DNA of 64,000 bases from QHXN01 sp963785125 (GCA_963785125.1 CAWATU010000001.1:62001-126000); one strand, 5' to 3'; positions 1-8,499 are shown, counted from the first letter of the stretch. The notes: generated by a model from the letters alone, not told the origin. Program-made: numbers and translations.

Positions 1-335
1 CGCACGCGATCCCAGTTGCAGGGCTGGAGGACGACGGGGATGAGGACGGCCTCGCGCCGGAGGTGACGCTCGACGGCCTGCTTCAGCTCGATGTCGAAGC
101 AGTAGTTGGAGTTGATGAAGTGTGCGCTCAGCAGCAGGAGGATGACGTTCGCGCTGCGCAGGTTGTGGTCGATCTGCGAAGCCCAGTCGGAGCCCGCGTA
201 TATCTCGTGGTCGCTCCAGAACGTGGCGACGCCCTGCCGCCGGAGCAGCGCGAGGTGCGGGTCGAGCGCCTCCCTGAGCGGCTCGTCCTTGTGTGCGTAG
301 GAGCAGAAAATCTTGACGGTCTGAGGCGGAGGCAT
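1..335 (-). CDS. TIR-domain protein, N-terminal part (runs off window start)
   Basis: The reading frame on the minus strand starts at ATG 335-333 and is open to base 1, giving 111 residues. It reads as a bacterial TIR domain: a beta-A strand KIFCSYAHKDE (residues 8-18), the FWSDHEIYAGSDW block (39-51), the hydrophobic strand ANVILLLLS (62-70) and the segment SNYCFDIELKQA (76-87). E83 lies where TIR enzymes carry the catalytic glutamate for NAD+ cleavage. An AGGG run lies about 12 bases upstream as a weak ribosome site. Bacterial TIR proteins often act as NADases or as signalling domains fused to NB-ARC, TPR or WD40 regions; the C-terminal partner domain lies outside the window. Enzymatic activity is inferred from family knowledge only. 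Confidence 0.85.
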   Translation of the reverse strand, partial: MPPPQTVKIFCSYAHKDEPLREALDPHLALLRRQGVATFWSDHEIYAGSDWASQIDHNLRSANVILLLLSAHFINSNYCFDIELKQAVERHLRREAVLIPVVLQPCNWDRV

Positions 336-512
336 CTGGTTCGACCCTGAAGTTGGCAAATCAAATAGAGGCGCGGAGCATCCGTGAGATTCTTATTTTA
401 AAGGGCGCCACTGTCAAGAAATAAGTTCCGTTTCGTCCGGTCGGGGGCGTGGTAAACTCGGCGCACTAACCCGCTCAGTCGTTAACTCTTTCCGTAGCCG
501 GAGGGCGTTGAA

Positions 513-626
513 TTGCGCAACATCAACCGACGTGAGTTCATCGGCGGCGCGCTGGCGGGCTGCTCGGCCGCGCCGCACGACCGTCAGCTCATCCCCACCT
601 TCGTCGCCCACGGTTCGGGCGAGTGA
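513..626 (+). CDS. 37-residue Tat-lipoprotein-like micro-ORF (leader or gene remnant)
   Basis: A TTG codon at 513 follows a good GGAGGG ribosome site at 499-505. The short product begins with a twin-arginine motif (NRREFIGG) and, six residues after that motif begins its hydrophobic stretch, a textbook lipobox LAGC. The mature part after the cysteine would be only about 21 residues. The stop codon (624-626) overlaps the GTG at 623 and lies two bases before the ATG (629) of the next gene, so translation could be coupled. It may be a tiny Tat-exported lipoprotein, the surviving 5' end of a deleted gene, or chance. Not in any family I recognise. Confidence 0.35.
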   Translation: MRNINRREFIGGALAGCSAAPHDRQLIPTFVAHGSGE

Positions 627-628
627 TT

Positions 629-1939
629 ATGAGTGCCATAGTCTTCGAGATTCTCTTCATCATCGTGCTGCTCGCGGCCAACGGGGTCTTCGCCATGTCG
701 GAGATAGCCGTCGTCTCCGCGCGCAAGGCGCGGCTGCAACGGATGGCCGCGGGCGGCGACCGGCGCGCACGCGCCGCGTTGGAGCTGGCGGAGGAGCCCG
801 ACCGTTTCCTCTCCACCGTCCAGATCGGTATCACGCTGGTCGGCATCCTCGCGGGCGCCTTCGGCGGCGCGACCGTCGCCGAGCAACTCGGCCAGACGCT
901 CGACCGCGTGCCGGGCGTTGCTCCCTACGGCGAGACGCTCGGGCTGCTCGCGGTGGTGCTCGTCATCACGTACCTTTCGCTCGTCATCGGCGAGCTGGTG
1001 CCGAAGCGCCTCGGGCTCAACAACCCCGAGGGCATCGCGAAGGCGGTCGCGCGGCCGATGCGGCTGCTCTCAAGGCTCGCTTCGCCCGCGGTGCGTCTGT
1101 TGAGCCTCTCCACGTCGGCGGTGCTTCGCCTGCTCAGGACGCGCCCGCCCGAGGGGCCGCCCGTCACCGAGGACGAGGTGCGCGTGATGATCGAGCAGGC
1201 GACCGACGCGGGCGTCTTCGAGCCGGCGGAGCGTGAGATGGTCGAGAGCATCTTCGGCCTCGGCGACCGGCGCGTGACGGCGTTGATGACGCCGCGCGTG
1301 GACATGGCCTGGCTCGACATCAACCTGCCGGCCGAAGAGGTGGCGCGACAGATTTCCGCGACCCACTACTCGCGTCTGCCCGTGTGTGAACGGCACCCGG
1401 ACAACGTGCTCGGCGTAGTCAAGGCCAAAGACCTTCTGCCGGTCGCGCTCGCGGGGCGTCCGCTCGATCTGCGCGCTTCCTTGCGGCAGCCGCTCTTTGT
1501 ACCCGAGTCAATGACGGCGCTGCGTCTGCTGGAACTCTTCCGACAGTCGCGGACACACGTCGCCATCGTCGTCAGCGAGCACGGTTCGGTCGAGGGGCTG
1601 GTGACTTTGACGGATGTGCTCGAAGCCATCGTCGGCGAGCTTGTGCCGCCGGGCGGGCCGGTCGAGCCTCTGGCGGTCAGGCGCGACGATGGCTCGTGGC
1701 TCCTGGACGGCGGCATCACGATAGACGGCTTCAGGGAGGTCTTCCCCGTCGGGCCGCTGCCGGGCGAGGGGGACGGGGCGTACCAGACGCTCGCAGGCTT
1801 CGTCATCACGCACCTGGGGCGCATCCCTTCGGCGGCCGACCGCTTTGAATGGGGCGGCCTCACCTTCGAGGTGGTAGACATGGACGGCAGGCGCGTCGAT
1901 AAGGTGCTGGTGGCGGCGCGCAAGGGGCCGGAGGAGTGA
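629..1939 (+). CDS. CNNM/CBS-domain transporter, HlyC/CorC family
   Basis: The 436-residue protein has the standard CorC/HlyC layout: an N-terminal CNNM (DUF21) membrane domain with three to four hydrophobic helices (about residues 1-190, opening FEILFIIVLLAANGVFAMSE), two CBS domains (about 205-330, including VMTPRVDM-like LMTPRVDMAWLD and LVTLTDVLEAIVG), and a C-terminal CorC_HlyC transporter-associated domain (about 345-430). Members are linked to divalent cation (Mg/Co) efflux or tolerance; the name hemolysin is historical. ATG 629 was chosen over GTG 623 because it gives the usual short N-terminus and better spacing from GGGCGA. It may be translationally coupled to the micro-ORF ending at 626. 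Confidence 0.9.
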   Translation: MSAIVFEILFIIVLLAANGVFAMSEIAVVSARKARLQRMAAGGDRRARAALELAEEPDRFLSTVQIGITLVGILAGAFGGATVAEQLGQTLDRVPGVAPYGETLGLLAVVLVITYLSLVIGELVPKRLGLNNPEGIAKAVARPMRLLSRLASPAVRLLSLSTSAVLRLLRTRPPEGPPVTEDEVRVMIEQATDAGVFEPAEREMVESIFGLGDRRVTALMTPRVDMAWLDINLPAEEVARQISATHYSRLPVCERHPDNVLGVVKAKDLLPVALAGRPLDLRASLRQPLFVPESMTALRLLELFRQSRTHVAIVVSEHGSVEGLVTLTDVLEAIVGELVPPGGPVEPLAVRRDDGSWLLDGGITIDGFREVFPVGPLPGEGDGAYQTLAGFVITHLGRIPSAADRFEWGGLTFEVVDMDGRRVDKVLVAARKGPEE

Positions 1940-2071
1940 ACGCGGAGCGGCAGGCGGCGCGTCCGCGTCCGGAAGTGATAAACTCCGTCCACCGCCAGGT
2001 ATTCTCTCGGCTCCCACGCGGGCTCGCCCCGCCGGAGCCGTTCGGCTACATCGCGCACACTGAGACTCAGG

Positions 2072-2563
2072 ATGAATCAACGGATGAAGACTCTGCTCCT
2101 TGCCTTCGCGTTCGCCCTCGCCTTCACCAACGCCGTCCACGGCCAGACCGCGTCGCCGCCGCCCGAGTCCGCGCAGCCTTTGAGTGAAGTGCTGGCGCTC
2201 AAGGCGCTCGACCTCTCATGGCATCAGGCGGTGGTGGGACGCGACGCGGACGCGCTCGGCCGACTGCTCGCCGAAGACTATCGCTTCGACCTTGACACGA
2301 AGCGGTTTCTCACAAAGGCGCAGGAGATAGCGGCCGTCGGGGCGTCGGACGCGCTCTACGCCATCGACCCTTTCAAGCTCAGGGAAGTGTCGGTGCGTAT
2401 CGAGGGCGAGCGCGCGATAGTGACGGGCGTCCTCGCCGTCATCCCCAAAGACAAGAGCGCCCGCCGACGCTACTTCTACACGCGCACGTTCGTCCGCAGG
2501 GACGGCCGCTGGCAGATTCGCACGGCGGGCCTCGTCACACTCTTCGGCGAAGACGGCTCTTGA
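2072..2563 (+). CDS. Secreted SnoaL-like / DUF4440 protein (NTF2 fold)
   Basis: This 163-residue product has a signal peptide (MKTLLLAFAFALAFTNAVHGQ) followed by a small alpha+beta domain typical of the SnoaL-like/DUF4440 group: an early helix LDLSWHQAVVGRDADALGRL, then LAEDYRF, and a closing strand RRYFYTRTFVRRDGRWQIR. The NTF2-like fold is used for diverse enzymes and binding proteins, so no reaction can be assigned. The start is ATG 2072; ATG 2084 is a possible alternative and lacks only four residues. It sits between the CNNM transporter and ruvC, with a 132-base gap upstream and no obvious functional link to either. Confidence 0.75.
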   Translation: MNQRMKTLLLAFAFALAFTNAVHGQTASPPPESAQPLSEVLALKALDLSWHQAVVGRDADALGRLLAEDYRFDLDTKRFLTKAQEIAAVGASDALYAIDPFKLREVSVRIEGERAIVTGVLAVIPKDKSARRRYFYTRTFVRRDGRWQIRTAGLVTLFGEDGS

Positions 2564-2604
2564 TTGTTGCTGCGGACACGCAGGGGCTTAGTGTATAAAG
2601 GCGC

Positions 2605-3165
2605 GTGCGCGTTTTAGGCATTGATCCGGGGAGCGAGACGACGGGGTGGGGCGTGGTCGAGGGCGACGCGCGTCGCTACCGCATGGTTGATTTCGGCACG
2701 GTGAGGGCCAACCCGCGCGAGCGCTTCGCGGCGCGTTTGTTGAAGATAAGTGTCGGCGTCGAGGCTCTCGTCGAGAAGTTCTGTCCCGATGTCTGTGCGG
2801 TGGAAGAGGCGTTCTTCGCCGTCAACCCGCAGACGGCGCTCAAGCTCGGGCACGTGCGCGGCGTGGTACTGCTCGCGGCCGAGCGCGCGGGCGTGGAGAT
2901 TGCGGAGTACGCGCCGCGCCTCGTCAAGCAGACGGTGGTCGGCTACGGCGCGGCCGAGAAGCAGCAGGTGCAGGAGATGATGCGCGTGCTGCTCAAGCTC
3001 AAGGAGCCGCCCACGCCCTTCGACGCCTCCGATGCGCTGGCCGTCGCCGTCACGCACCTGCATCACGCGAGCCGGCCGCAGGTCTCGAAAGAGAAGTCGG
3101 CGCCCGCGCGCGCACAGCTCGAAGCGCTCCTCGCGGCGAACCCGCGCCGCCGCGCACCGCGTTAG
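2605..3165 (+). CDS. ruvC: Crossover junction endodeoxyribonuclease RuvC
   Basis: RuvC resolves Holliday junctions with RuvAB by paired nicks. The 186-residue protein starts at GTG 2605 with VLGIDPGS. The metal-binding carboxylates are visible: D7 in GIDPG, E67 in AVEEAFF, and D140/D143 in FDASDALAVAVTH. Length and order fit the family, with an extra basic tail of about 25 residues. ruvA and ruvB are not adjacent. A TATAAA hexamer at 2594-2599 ends only six bases before the GTG and there is no strong Shine-Dalgarno, so a leaderless transcript is possible. Function is assigned with high confidence. Confidence 0.95.
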   Translation: MRVLGIDPGSETTGWGVVEGDARRYRMVDFGTVRANPRERFAARLLKISVGVEALVEKFCPDVCAVEEAFFAVNPQTALKLGHVRGVVLLAAERAGVEIAEYAPRLVKQTVVGYGAAEKQQVQEMMRVLLKLKEPPTPFDASDALAVAVTHLHHASRPQVSKEKSAPARAQLEALLAANPRRRAPR

Positions 3166-3264
3166 GCTCGCGCGTCGTAGACGCAACGTTCATCAATCTC
3201 GTTCCGCAGTTCAATCCCTCCGCCAAGGGCCGACCTTAACCCGACCCGACGAAGGAGGGAGGCC

Positions 3265-3999
3265 ATGCTTCACGTTCAAACGTCCATGCTCTTCAAGCGC
3301 ATCGCCGCCGCGGCGTGCGTCCTGCTCTTCACGACTTCGAACATCGAAGCGCAGCGGAGGCGTCGGCCGCCCGCGGGCGGCGGGGCGGCCATCGTCGTGG
3401 ACGAGCGTCTGTCGGCGCTGCGCGACGCGCCGCGGCCGTCGGCCAACCTCATCCGAAGGTTGGGGCGGGGCCGCTTCGTGGCCGTGACGGGCGAGCGGGC
3501 GGCGGGCGGCGTCACATACCTGCGCGTGCTTGTGACGAGCCGCACGGGCGGTTGGCTACAGGCCGAAGCGGTCGTCCGCCCCTCGCGCGCGGGCGACGAC
3601 GCGCGCCTGTTGCGGCTCGCGCGGGGCTCCGAGGAGTTCGACCGCCTCGCGCGTGCGCGCATCATGCTCGAAGCCTTCCCGCGCTCGACGTTGCGCCCGG
3701 CCGCGCTGCTCCTCTACGGCGACGCGGCCGTCGAAGCCGCCGAGCGCCTGACGCGTGAGGCACGCCGACGCCTCGACCCCTCTGAGATGTCCGCGGGCGG
3801 CGCACACGTCCCGAGCTATTTCCTCAACTACAACGGCCTCGACCGTTACCGACGGCTCGGCGTCGTCTACGACTTCGACGCCGCCGCACAGCGTTACCGC
3901 TACGACGGCGCGGCCTTCCGCGAAATCATCCGCCGACATCCTCGAAGTCCCGAAGCCGCCGAGGCCCGCAGGCGTCTCGACCCGACAGGCTCGCCGTAA
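3265..3999 (+). CDS. Secreted protein with bacterial SH3-like N-terminus, unknown function
   Basis: A very strong ribosome site (GGAGGGAGG) precedes ATG 3265. The 244-residue product has a signal peptide ending near NIEAQ, an Arg-rich linker, then a segment that resembles a bacterial SH3 repeat (VVDERLSALRDAPRPSANLIRRLGRG, later GGWLQAEAVVRP, about residues 43-105). The rest (about 110-244) is helical and ends in a TPR-like motif (FREIIRRHPRSPEAAEARRRL), as often seen in periplasmic cell-envelope proteins. I do not recognise the family. It is the last plus-strand gene before a long inverted repeat facing a minus-strand gene. Confidence 0.7.
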   Translation: MLHVQTSMLFKRIAAAACVLLFTTSNIEAQRRRRPPAGGGAAIVVDERLSALRDAPRPSANLIRRLGRGRFVAVTGERAAGGVTYLRVLVTSRTGGWLQAEAVVRPSRAGDDARLLRLARGSEEFDRLARARIMLEAFPRSTLRPAALLLYGDAAVEAAERLTREARRRLDPSEMSAGGAHVPSYFLNYNGLDRYRRLGVVYDFDAAAQRYRYDGAAFREIIRRHPRSPEAAEARRRLDPTGSP

Positions 4000-4050
4000 G
4001 AGCCCGGTTTGAACATTACTTGAAGGGGATTGGCTGGGAACGCTGCCGGG

Positions 4051-4137
4051 TCAGAGCCGCCTGCGGGAGCGGGCGGCCCTTTGCAGACCGGCAGAGCCGT
4101 CTCACAAAGGGCCGCCCGCTTCCGCAGGCAGTTCTGA
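4051..4137. terminator. Long inverted repeat between convergent genes (bidirectional terminator candidate)
   Basis: Arms 4059-4083 and 4105-4129 are 25 bases long and complementary apart from one G-T pair. TCAGA (4051-4055) and TCTGA (4133-4137) extend the stem after a small internal loop; the loop is 21 bases. It lies between the stops at 3999 (plus) and 4151 (minus). There is no clear U-run, so the terminator role is inferred from position. Confidence 0.65.
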
Positions 4138-4150
4138 CTTGTTTCACACG

Positions 4151-4522
4151 TCAAGTACCCGAGGTCGAGCCGCCGGAGCCGCCGCCGCCCTTGCGCGAGG
4201 AGCGGCGAATCTCGCTCTGGCGCGTGCCGCCCGCCTGTTCGTACTGCGTGGAGTCGGGGCCGAAGACCGCGCGGAAGCCGCTCATGGCGCGCGTGCGGAT
4301 AGCGGCCAGCTCATTCGTGCGTTCTTCGAGTTCGTTGGAGAGTGCGGTCACCTGCATACGCAGGTTCTCCAACTGCTCGCGCTTCTGCCGCGCCTCGGTA
4401 ATCTTCGCCTGGAAGCCCGCGAGTGTCACCTCGCCCAGAGAGAAGGTCGGGTTGTCAGTCCAGACGCGCGCGATGCGCTCACTTTCCAACAGCACGGAGT
4501 CAGTGCTGTATCTGCTCGGCAT
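4151..4522 (-). CDS. Small coiled-coil protein, unknown function
   Basis: The 123-residue protein starts at ATG 4522, preceded by AAAGGAGG with ideal spacing; a longer frame begins upstream but lacks this signal. It has no signal peptide. Residues 30-75 form a likely coiled coil (FQAKITEARQKREQLENL, then a heptad-patterned run through LEERTNELAAI), followed by GFRAVFGPDSTQYEQAGGTRQSEI and a Gly/Ser-rich tail. I do not recognise a characterised family. Its upstream side is the 21-bp repeat array; its 3' side faces the long inverted repeat at 4051-4137. Confidence 0.65.
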   Translation of the reverse strand: MPSRYSTDSVLLESERIARVWTDNPTFSLGEVTLAGFQAKITEARQKREQLENLRMQVTALSNELEERTNELAAIRTRAMSGFRAVFGPDSTQYEQAGGTRQSEIRRSSRKGGGGSGGSTSGT

Positions 4523-4646
4523 AAACTTCCTCCTTTCGTTGTGACAGAGGTTCGTGAGGTTGGCCGAGACCTTCGCGCGCGTGTCGAACTCTGGAGGGCG
4601 CGTGCGACAGGCCACGGCGGGCGAATGACAGAGTTAAGCCGCGCCG

Positions 4647-4877
4647 CTACACGCCGGAGCCGACCAGCTACGAAGTGTAGCCGTCCGCCTGCACTCCGTA
4701 GCTGGCTGCCTACACTTCGTAGCCGTCCGCCTGCACTCCATAACAGACCGGCTACACTCCGTAGCAAGCCGCCTGCACAGTGTAGACACCCGGCTCCAAA
4801 GTGTAGCCGCCCGGCTCCGAAGTGTATGTGGCCGGCTCCGGAGTGTCGGGACGCGGCCGGACAGTGTAGCCAGCCGA
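4647..4877. repeat. Eleven tandem 21-bp repeats (minisatellite)
   Basis: From 4647 the sequence repeats with an exact 21-base period for eleven degenerate units, e.g. CTACACTTCGTAGCCGTCCGC (shown here in parts: CTACACTTCGTAG at 4710, then CCGTCCGC), each unit starting CT(A/G/C)CA or CTCC and ending CCGC/CCGG. Neighbouring units alternate between an ACTCCGTAG-like and an AGTGTAG-like core, so adjacent cores can pair. The period is a multiple of three and stays open in several frames, coding for heptapeptide repeats on either strand, but no convincing start or conserved protein is seen. There are no unique spacers, so it is not a CRISPR array. The rest of the 4523-5046 gap holds nothing else I can assign. 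Confidence 0.85.
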
Positions 4878-5046
4878 CTAAAGAACGGAAACCACCTGCC
4901 CAAAGGTTCGTGAGAGTAACTAGAAGATTGAGTCAACCACTTACAGACCTGCCGGCGAGGTGCGGGCGCATTATGCCACCGTTCCGACGCTTTCGCACGA
5001 TAAAAATTCTCGTGCGCCGACCACGCACGGACTCTCCGCGGGCGGC

Positions 5047-8000
5047 CTAAGGGGCGTAGCGCCCCTCGCTGACCTCGCGCGCCTGCCCGAGCGAGACGAG
5101 CGTCTGAAGTAACTCTTCGATGCGCTCGACGCGGGCGCGTGTGAAGAGTCCGGCGAGTTCGCGCGAAGTGACGACGCCGCGTACAGAGGCGAGAGCATGG
5201 CGGACGGCGCGCGCCTGTTCGGGGATGGACTTGGGCCAGGGCTGTCTCTCTTGTTTGGCGGCGATGGGGGCGACGGCTTTGAACTCTTCTCCGAAGGCTG
5301 CGGCAATACCCGCGGCGGGTTTCTGGAATTCGGGGCGGAGCCAGCGGACGTGGCCGGCGCGCTCCTCTGCGGCGCGCTCGGCGTTGAGGCGGACGAGGCG
5401 TTCGAGAATCTCTTCGTCGGAGAGTGCAGAGGGCCAGCCGTATGCGTCGAAGACGGCGGCGTCGAGGTCTTCGTGCAACTGCCGGAGGACGGAGACCAAA
5501 CCCTGCTCATGCGTCACGCGCTCGCGCTCGCTCAACTGCTCGCCGCGCCGCAGCTTCTCAAGCACGTTATACATCTCCGTAATCGTCAACCCCACATGCT
5601 GCGCCTGCTGCCGCTTCCTATGCGCATCCAACGCCTCCCCCAACTCCCGTATCCGCATCTCCTGTCCGGTGCTGTCGGGGAAGGGGAATTTATCGAAGCA
5701 AGCTGTCTTTACATAAACGGGGTCGTTGCCCACACCTAAGCGGCCTCCTGCGGCAAGCGCCCACTGAACATGAACGCGACTGGAGAGAATGCCGAGAAAG
5801 TACGCGTCCTGCAAAGTGATAACAACTAGCTTCCCGTCAGGGATAATGGACTTGTCGAGGAATGTGAAGACTCTATGCTTAGATGTCTCGACTGTTGCGA
5901 TAAAACGTTCCAACCCAGCTTGAGCTTCGCGCACGATTCGGATAGGTTCACCGAAAATCCACCAGTTATCACGTCGGGAGGGACGGTTATTCTGGTCTCT
6001 CTCTGGCTTAACACGCTCTAGCACCCGTTGATAGACTTCAGGATACAGAGTCCGAACATCTTCAACAGTAAGGCCATACAGGTCAATCACCATCACGCCG
6101 CGCCTGACACCTGTTAGATCACGTCCGTTGAGGTACGGCCGTATATGTTCTTCTAGGCCCTGAAGACGACCAAGTCCAAGTTGCTCTGCTTCTTCAGGCG
6201 TAACAATGAATCCTGCCCCGCAAAGCCTCGCGCCAGTGTAGCTAAGCTTGCCATTTGCCTTCAGACCTTGAGAGCTTGCAACGTTTGCTCCTATCGTAAG
6301 GTCTGCAAAGATTTTCCCTCTTCGCTCATTTAACTGGACTTTGTGACCTTCTTCGTCATTTACGTCTTCATTGATTACTGTGGCAAGGATTCCTTCATGC
6401 TCACCGGCTTTAGATACGGTCATCGAGATTCGTACGTCTGCACCTTCTGTTTCATCCACCCAAGGATGGTCAGGAATGGCGTACACGAGTGAAATGGGAG
6501 TCTTTGCTGTTAGGTGTTTTTCTATAACTTGTCGGTTGAATTTCTGACGTAAACTGTTAGTAGTGATGAAACCAAAACTTCGGAGTGTTCCGGCACGAGA
6601 TAACTCGGCCGCATTGTCCCACCAATACAAAACATAATCACTACTCTCGGGAATTCTATAGACTTCACGCAGTGCTTCCGTGTATCCATTCCCTAGTACT
6701 GCTCTCATCCGTTTATTTCCAACAAACGGAGGGTTGCCGACGATGTAATCGGCCTCGGGCCACTTGGCTTTGCGCGGGTTGAGGTATTTAAGGAGCGGGA
6801 CGCGCGCCGTCTCGTCCGGTACGTCCTCGCCCGTGACCGGATGCCGCTTCAACGTCCGACCGTCCCAGCGCGTCACCGCCTGTCCCGACTCGTCGAGCAC
6901 CTCCTCTACCCCGTCATAAGCCAGCACCGCGTCCCGACACTCGATGTTGTGGAAGCGCCGGATGACCGGCTCCGGCGGCAGCGCCTCGCCCCGCGTGCGA
7001 AAGTGCCATTGCAGATAGCCTATCCACAGAACCAAATCCGTAATCGCCGCCGCCCGCGGGTTAACCTCTATCCCCAACAACTGATGCGGGTCTACCGTCA
7101 GCCCCGTGTCTTCCAGCACGCCCTGACTCTCGCCGAACCCGTGCAGCGCGTCCAAGACCTCGCCCTCAAGCCGCTTCAGATGCTCCAACGTCACGTAGAG
7201 GAAGTTGCCGCTGCCGCACGCAGGGTCGAGCACGCGCACACGACACAGACGCCTGTGGAACGCCTTCACCTCGCCGGCCGCCGCCTCCTGCCGACCCTCC
7301 TTGTCCAGCGTCACCGCCGCCGCCAGCACCGACTCCCACTCCTGCCGCAAAGGCTCGATGATGGTCGGCATCACCAAACGCTCGACGTACGCCCGCGGCG
7401 TGTAGTGCGCCCCGAGCTTATGCCGCTCGCGCGGGTCGAGCGCACGCTCCAACAGTGTGCCGAAGATGGCCGGCTCCACGTCCTTCCAGTCGGCGCGGCT
7501 CGCCGCAATTAAAAGGTCGAGCTGCGCCTCGTCGAGCGGCAGCGCCTCGTTCTCCTCGAACAGCCCGCCGTTGAACTGGATAATCTTCTTCTTCAGGACG
7601 GACGTGTAACCGCCCGTATTCATCGTCGCCCACAGCGAACCTATCTCGTTAGGGAAGATACGCACGCCCTCGCGCTTCACAACGTCGAGCGCCTCCGTAA
7701 AACTCCCCTCGGGGATGAGCCGCACGTCCTCCGCAAACATCGTGAAGATGGCGCGCATCAGGAAGTTCGCCACCCGCTCGGCCGCGAAACCCTTCTCCTC
7801 AAGCGAACGCGCCAGCAACGCCAACTGCTCCGCCACGCCCCGCGTCACACGCGCGCTCCGACGGCTCGGGTCTAACGCCGACGGCTCTGTCCAGATGAGC
7901 CGCAGCCGCTCCCGCACCTCCTCCCGCGCCAAATCTTCGAGCAGCACGCGGTGCGTGCGCGCGTCAGGGAACGGGACGTAAGATTTACCCGCCCGGCTGA

Positions 8001-8499
8001 AGTCTGAATAAAGCTCGAACGAGTGGCCCACGTCCACCACCACGACGAACGGCGGGTTACCCTCTGCCAACGGCAGCGCACGCACGTAGCGCTCGGCCTG
8101 CCCGCGCGCCGCCTGCATCGCCACGTCCCAACCCCGCGTCCCGCGCACGGCCGTCCCCTTACGCCCGCGCCCCTTCGACGCCGCTACCGGCGCATCCCCG
8201 AACAGAGGCGCCCCGGCCTGTGCCCGGTCGCTGCCCTGCTTGGCTTCGAGGACGAAGCATCCGCGCTTGTAGAGGTCGATGCGGCCCGGACTCGTGGTGC
8301 CGTCCGGGTTCTGGAACGTCACCGCGCGCTCGAAGACGTATGCGTTCTGCCGGTCGTCGGCCTGCGCCGGGTGTGGACGCTCGACCCCGAGCAGGTCGCA
8401 CAACTCTCCGAGGAAGAGCTGGAAGTTGGCACGCTCCGCCGCGCCCGACTCTTTCCAACGCGCGATGAACTCCGAAAGGGAAACTGGGCTATGAGGCAT
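5047..8499 (-). CDS. Single-chain type IIL/IIG restriction-modification enzyme, MmeI-like
   Basis: The 1150-residue protein combines nuclease, adenine-specific methyltransferase and target recognition in one chain. ATG 8499 was chosen because the family-like N-terminus (SLSEFIARWKESGAAERANF) begins here; an upstream extension is unlikely. A PD-(D/E)XK-type nuclease site is visible as D75 (RIDLY) and E85-A-K87. The SAM-binding motif DPACGSGNF is at 425-433 and the catalytic NPPF motif at 589-592, both typical of amino-methyltransferases. The C-terminal half would hold the target recognition domain and a helical end. Such enzymes need no separate methylase and protect against phage DNA. Bases about 5700-6760 (residues about 580-934, starting right at NPPF) have about 43-45% GC in sampled lines against 63-80% on either side, which suggests recombination of the specificity half. 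It stands alone with no partner gene. Confidence 0.88.
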   Translation of the reverse strand: MPHSPVSLSEFIARWKESGAAERANFQLFLGELCDLLGVERPHPAQADDRQNAYVFERAVTFQNPDGTTSPGRIDLYKRGCFVLEAKQGSDRAQAGAPLFGDAPVAASKGRGRKGTAVRGTRGWDVAMQAARGQAERYVRALPLAEGNPPFVVVVDVGHSFELYSDFSRAGKSYVPFPDARTHRVLLEDLAREEVRERLRLIWTEPSALDPSRRSARVTRGVAEQLALLARSLEEKGFAAERVANFLMRAIFTMFAEDVRLIPEGSFTEALDVVKREGVRIFPNEIGSLWATMNTGGYTSVLKKKIIQFNGGLFEENEALPLDEAQLDLLIAASRADWKDVEPAIFGTLLERALDPRERHKLGAHYTPRAYVERLVMPTIIEPLRQEWESVLAAAVTLDKEGRQEAAAGEVKAFHRRLCRVRVLDPACGSGNFLYVTLEHLKRLEGEVLDALHGFGESQGVLEDTGLTVDPHQLLGIEVNPRAAAITDLVLWIGYLQWHFRTRGEALPPEPVIRRFHNIECRDAVLAYDGVEEVLDESGQAVTRWDGRTLKRHPVTGEDVPDETARVPLLKYLNPRKAKWPEADYIVGNPPFVGNKRMRAVLGNGYTEALREVYRIPESSDYVLYWWDNAAELSRAGTLRSFGFITTNSLRQKFNRQVIEKHLTAKTPISLVYAIPDHPWVDETEGADVRISMTVSKAGEHEGILATVINEDVNDEEGHKVQLNERRGKIFADLTIGANVASSQGLKANGKLSYTGARLCGAGFIVTPEEAEQLGLGRLQGLEEHIRPYLNGRDLTGVRRGVMVIDLYGLTVEDVRTLYPEVYQRVLERVKPERDQNNRPSRRDNWWIFGEPIRIVREAQAGLERFIATVETSKHRVFTFLDKSIIPDGKLVVITLQDAYFLGILSSRVHVQWALAAGGRLGVGNDPVYVKTACFDKFPFPDSTGQEMRIRELGEALDAHRKRQQAQHVGLTITEMYNVLEKLRRGEQLSERERVTHEQGLVSVLRQLHEDLDAAVFDAYGWPSALSDEEILERLVRLNAERAAEERAGHVRWLRPEFQKPAAGIAAAFGEEFKAVAPIAAKQERQPWPKSIPEQARAVRHALASVRGVVTSRELAGLFTRARVERIEELLQTLVSLGQAREVSEGRYAP

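Noticed and set aside
4647..4877. Repeat array considered as a CRISPR
   Set aside because: The 21-bp units follow each other without spacers and drift in sequence; no cas genes are in the window.
4634..4936. Minus-strand open frame through the 21-bp repeats
   Set aside because: Begins at TTG without a ribosome site, and its heptapeptide repeats are just the DNA repeat; the same holds for the plus-strand frame.
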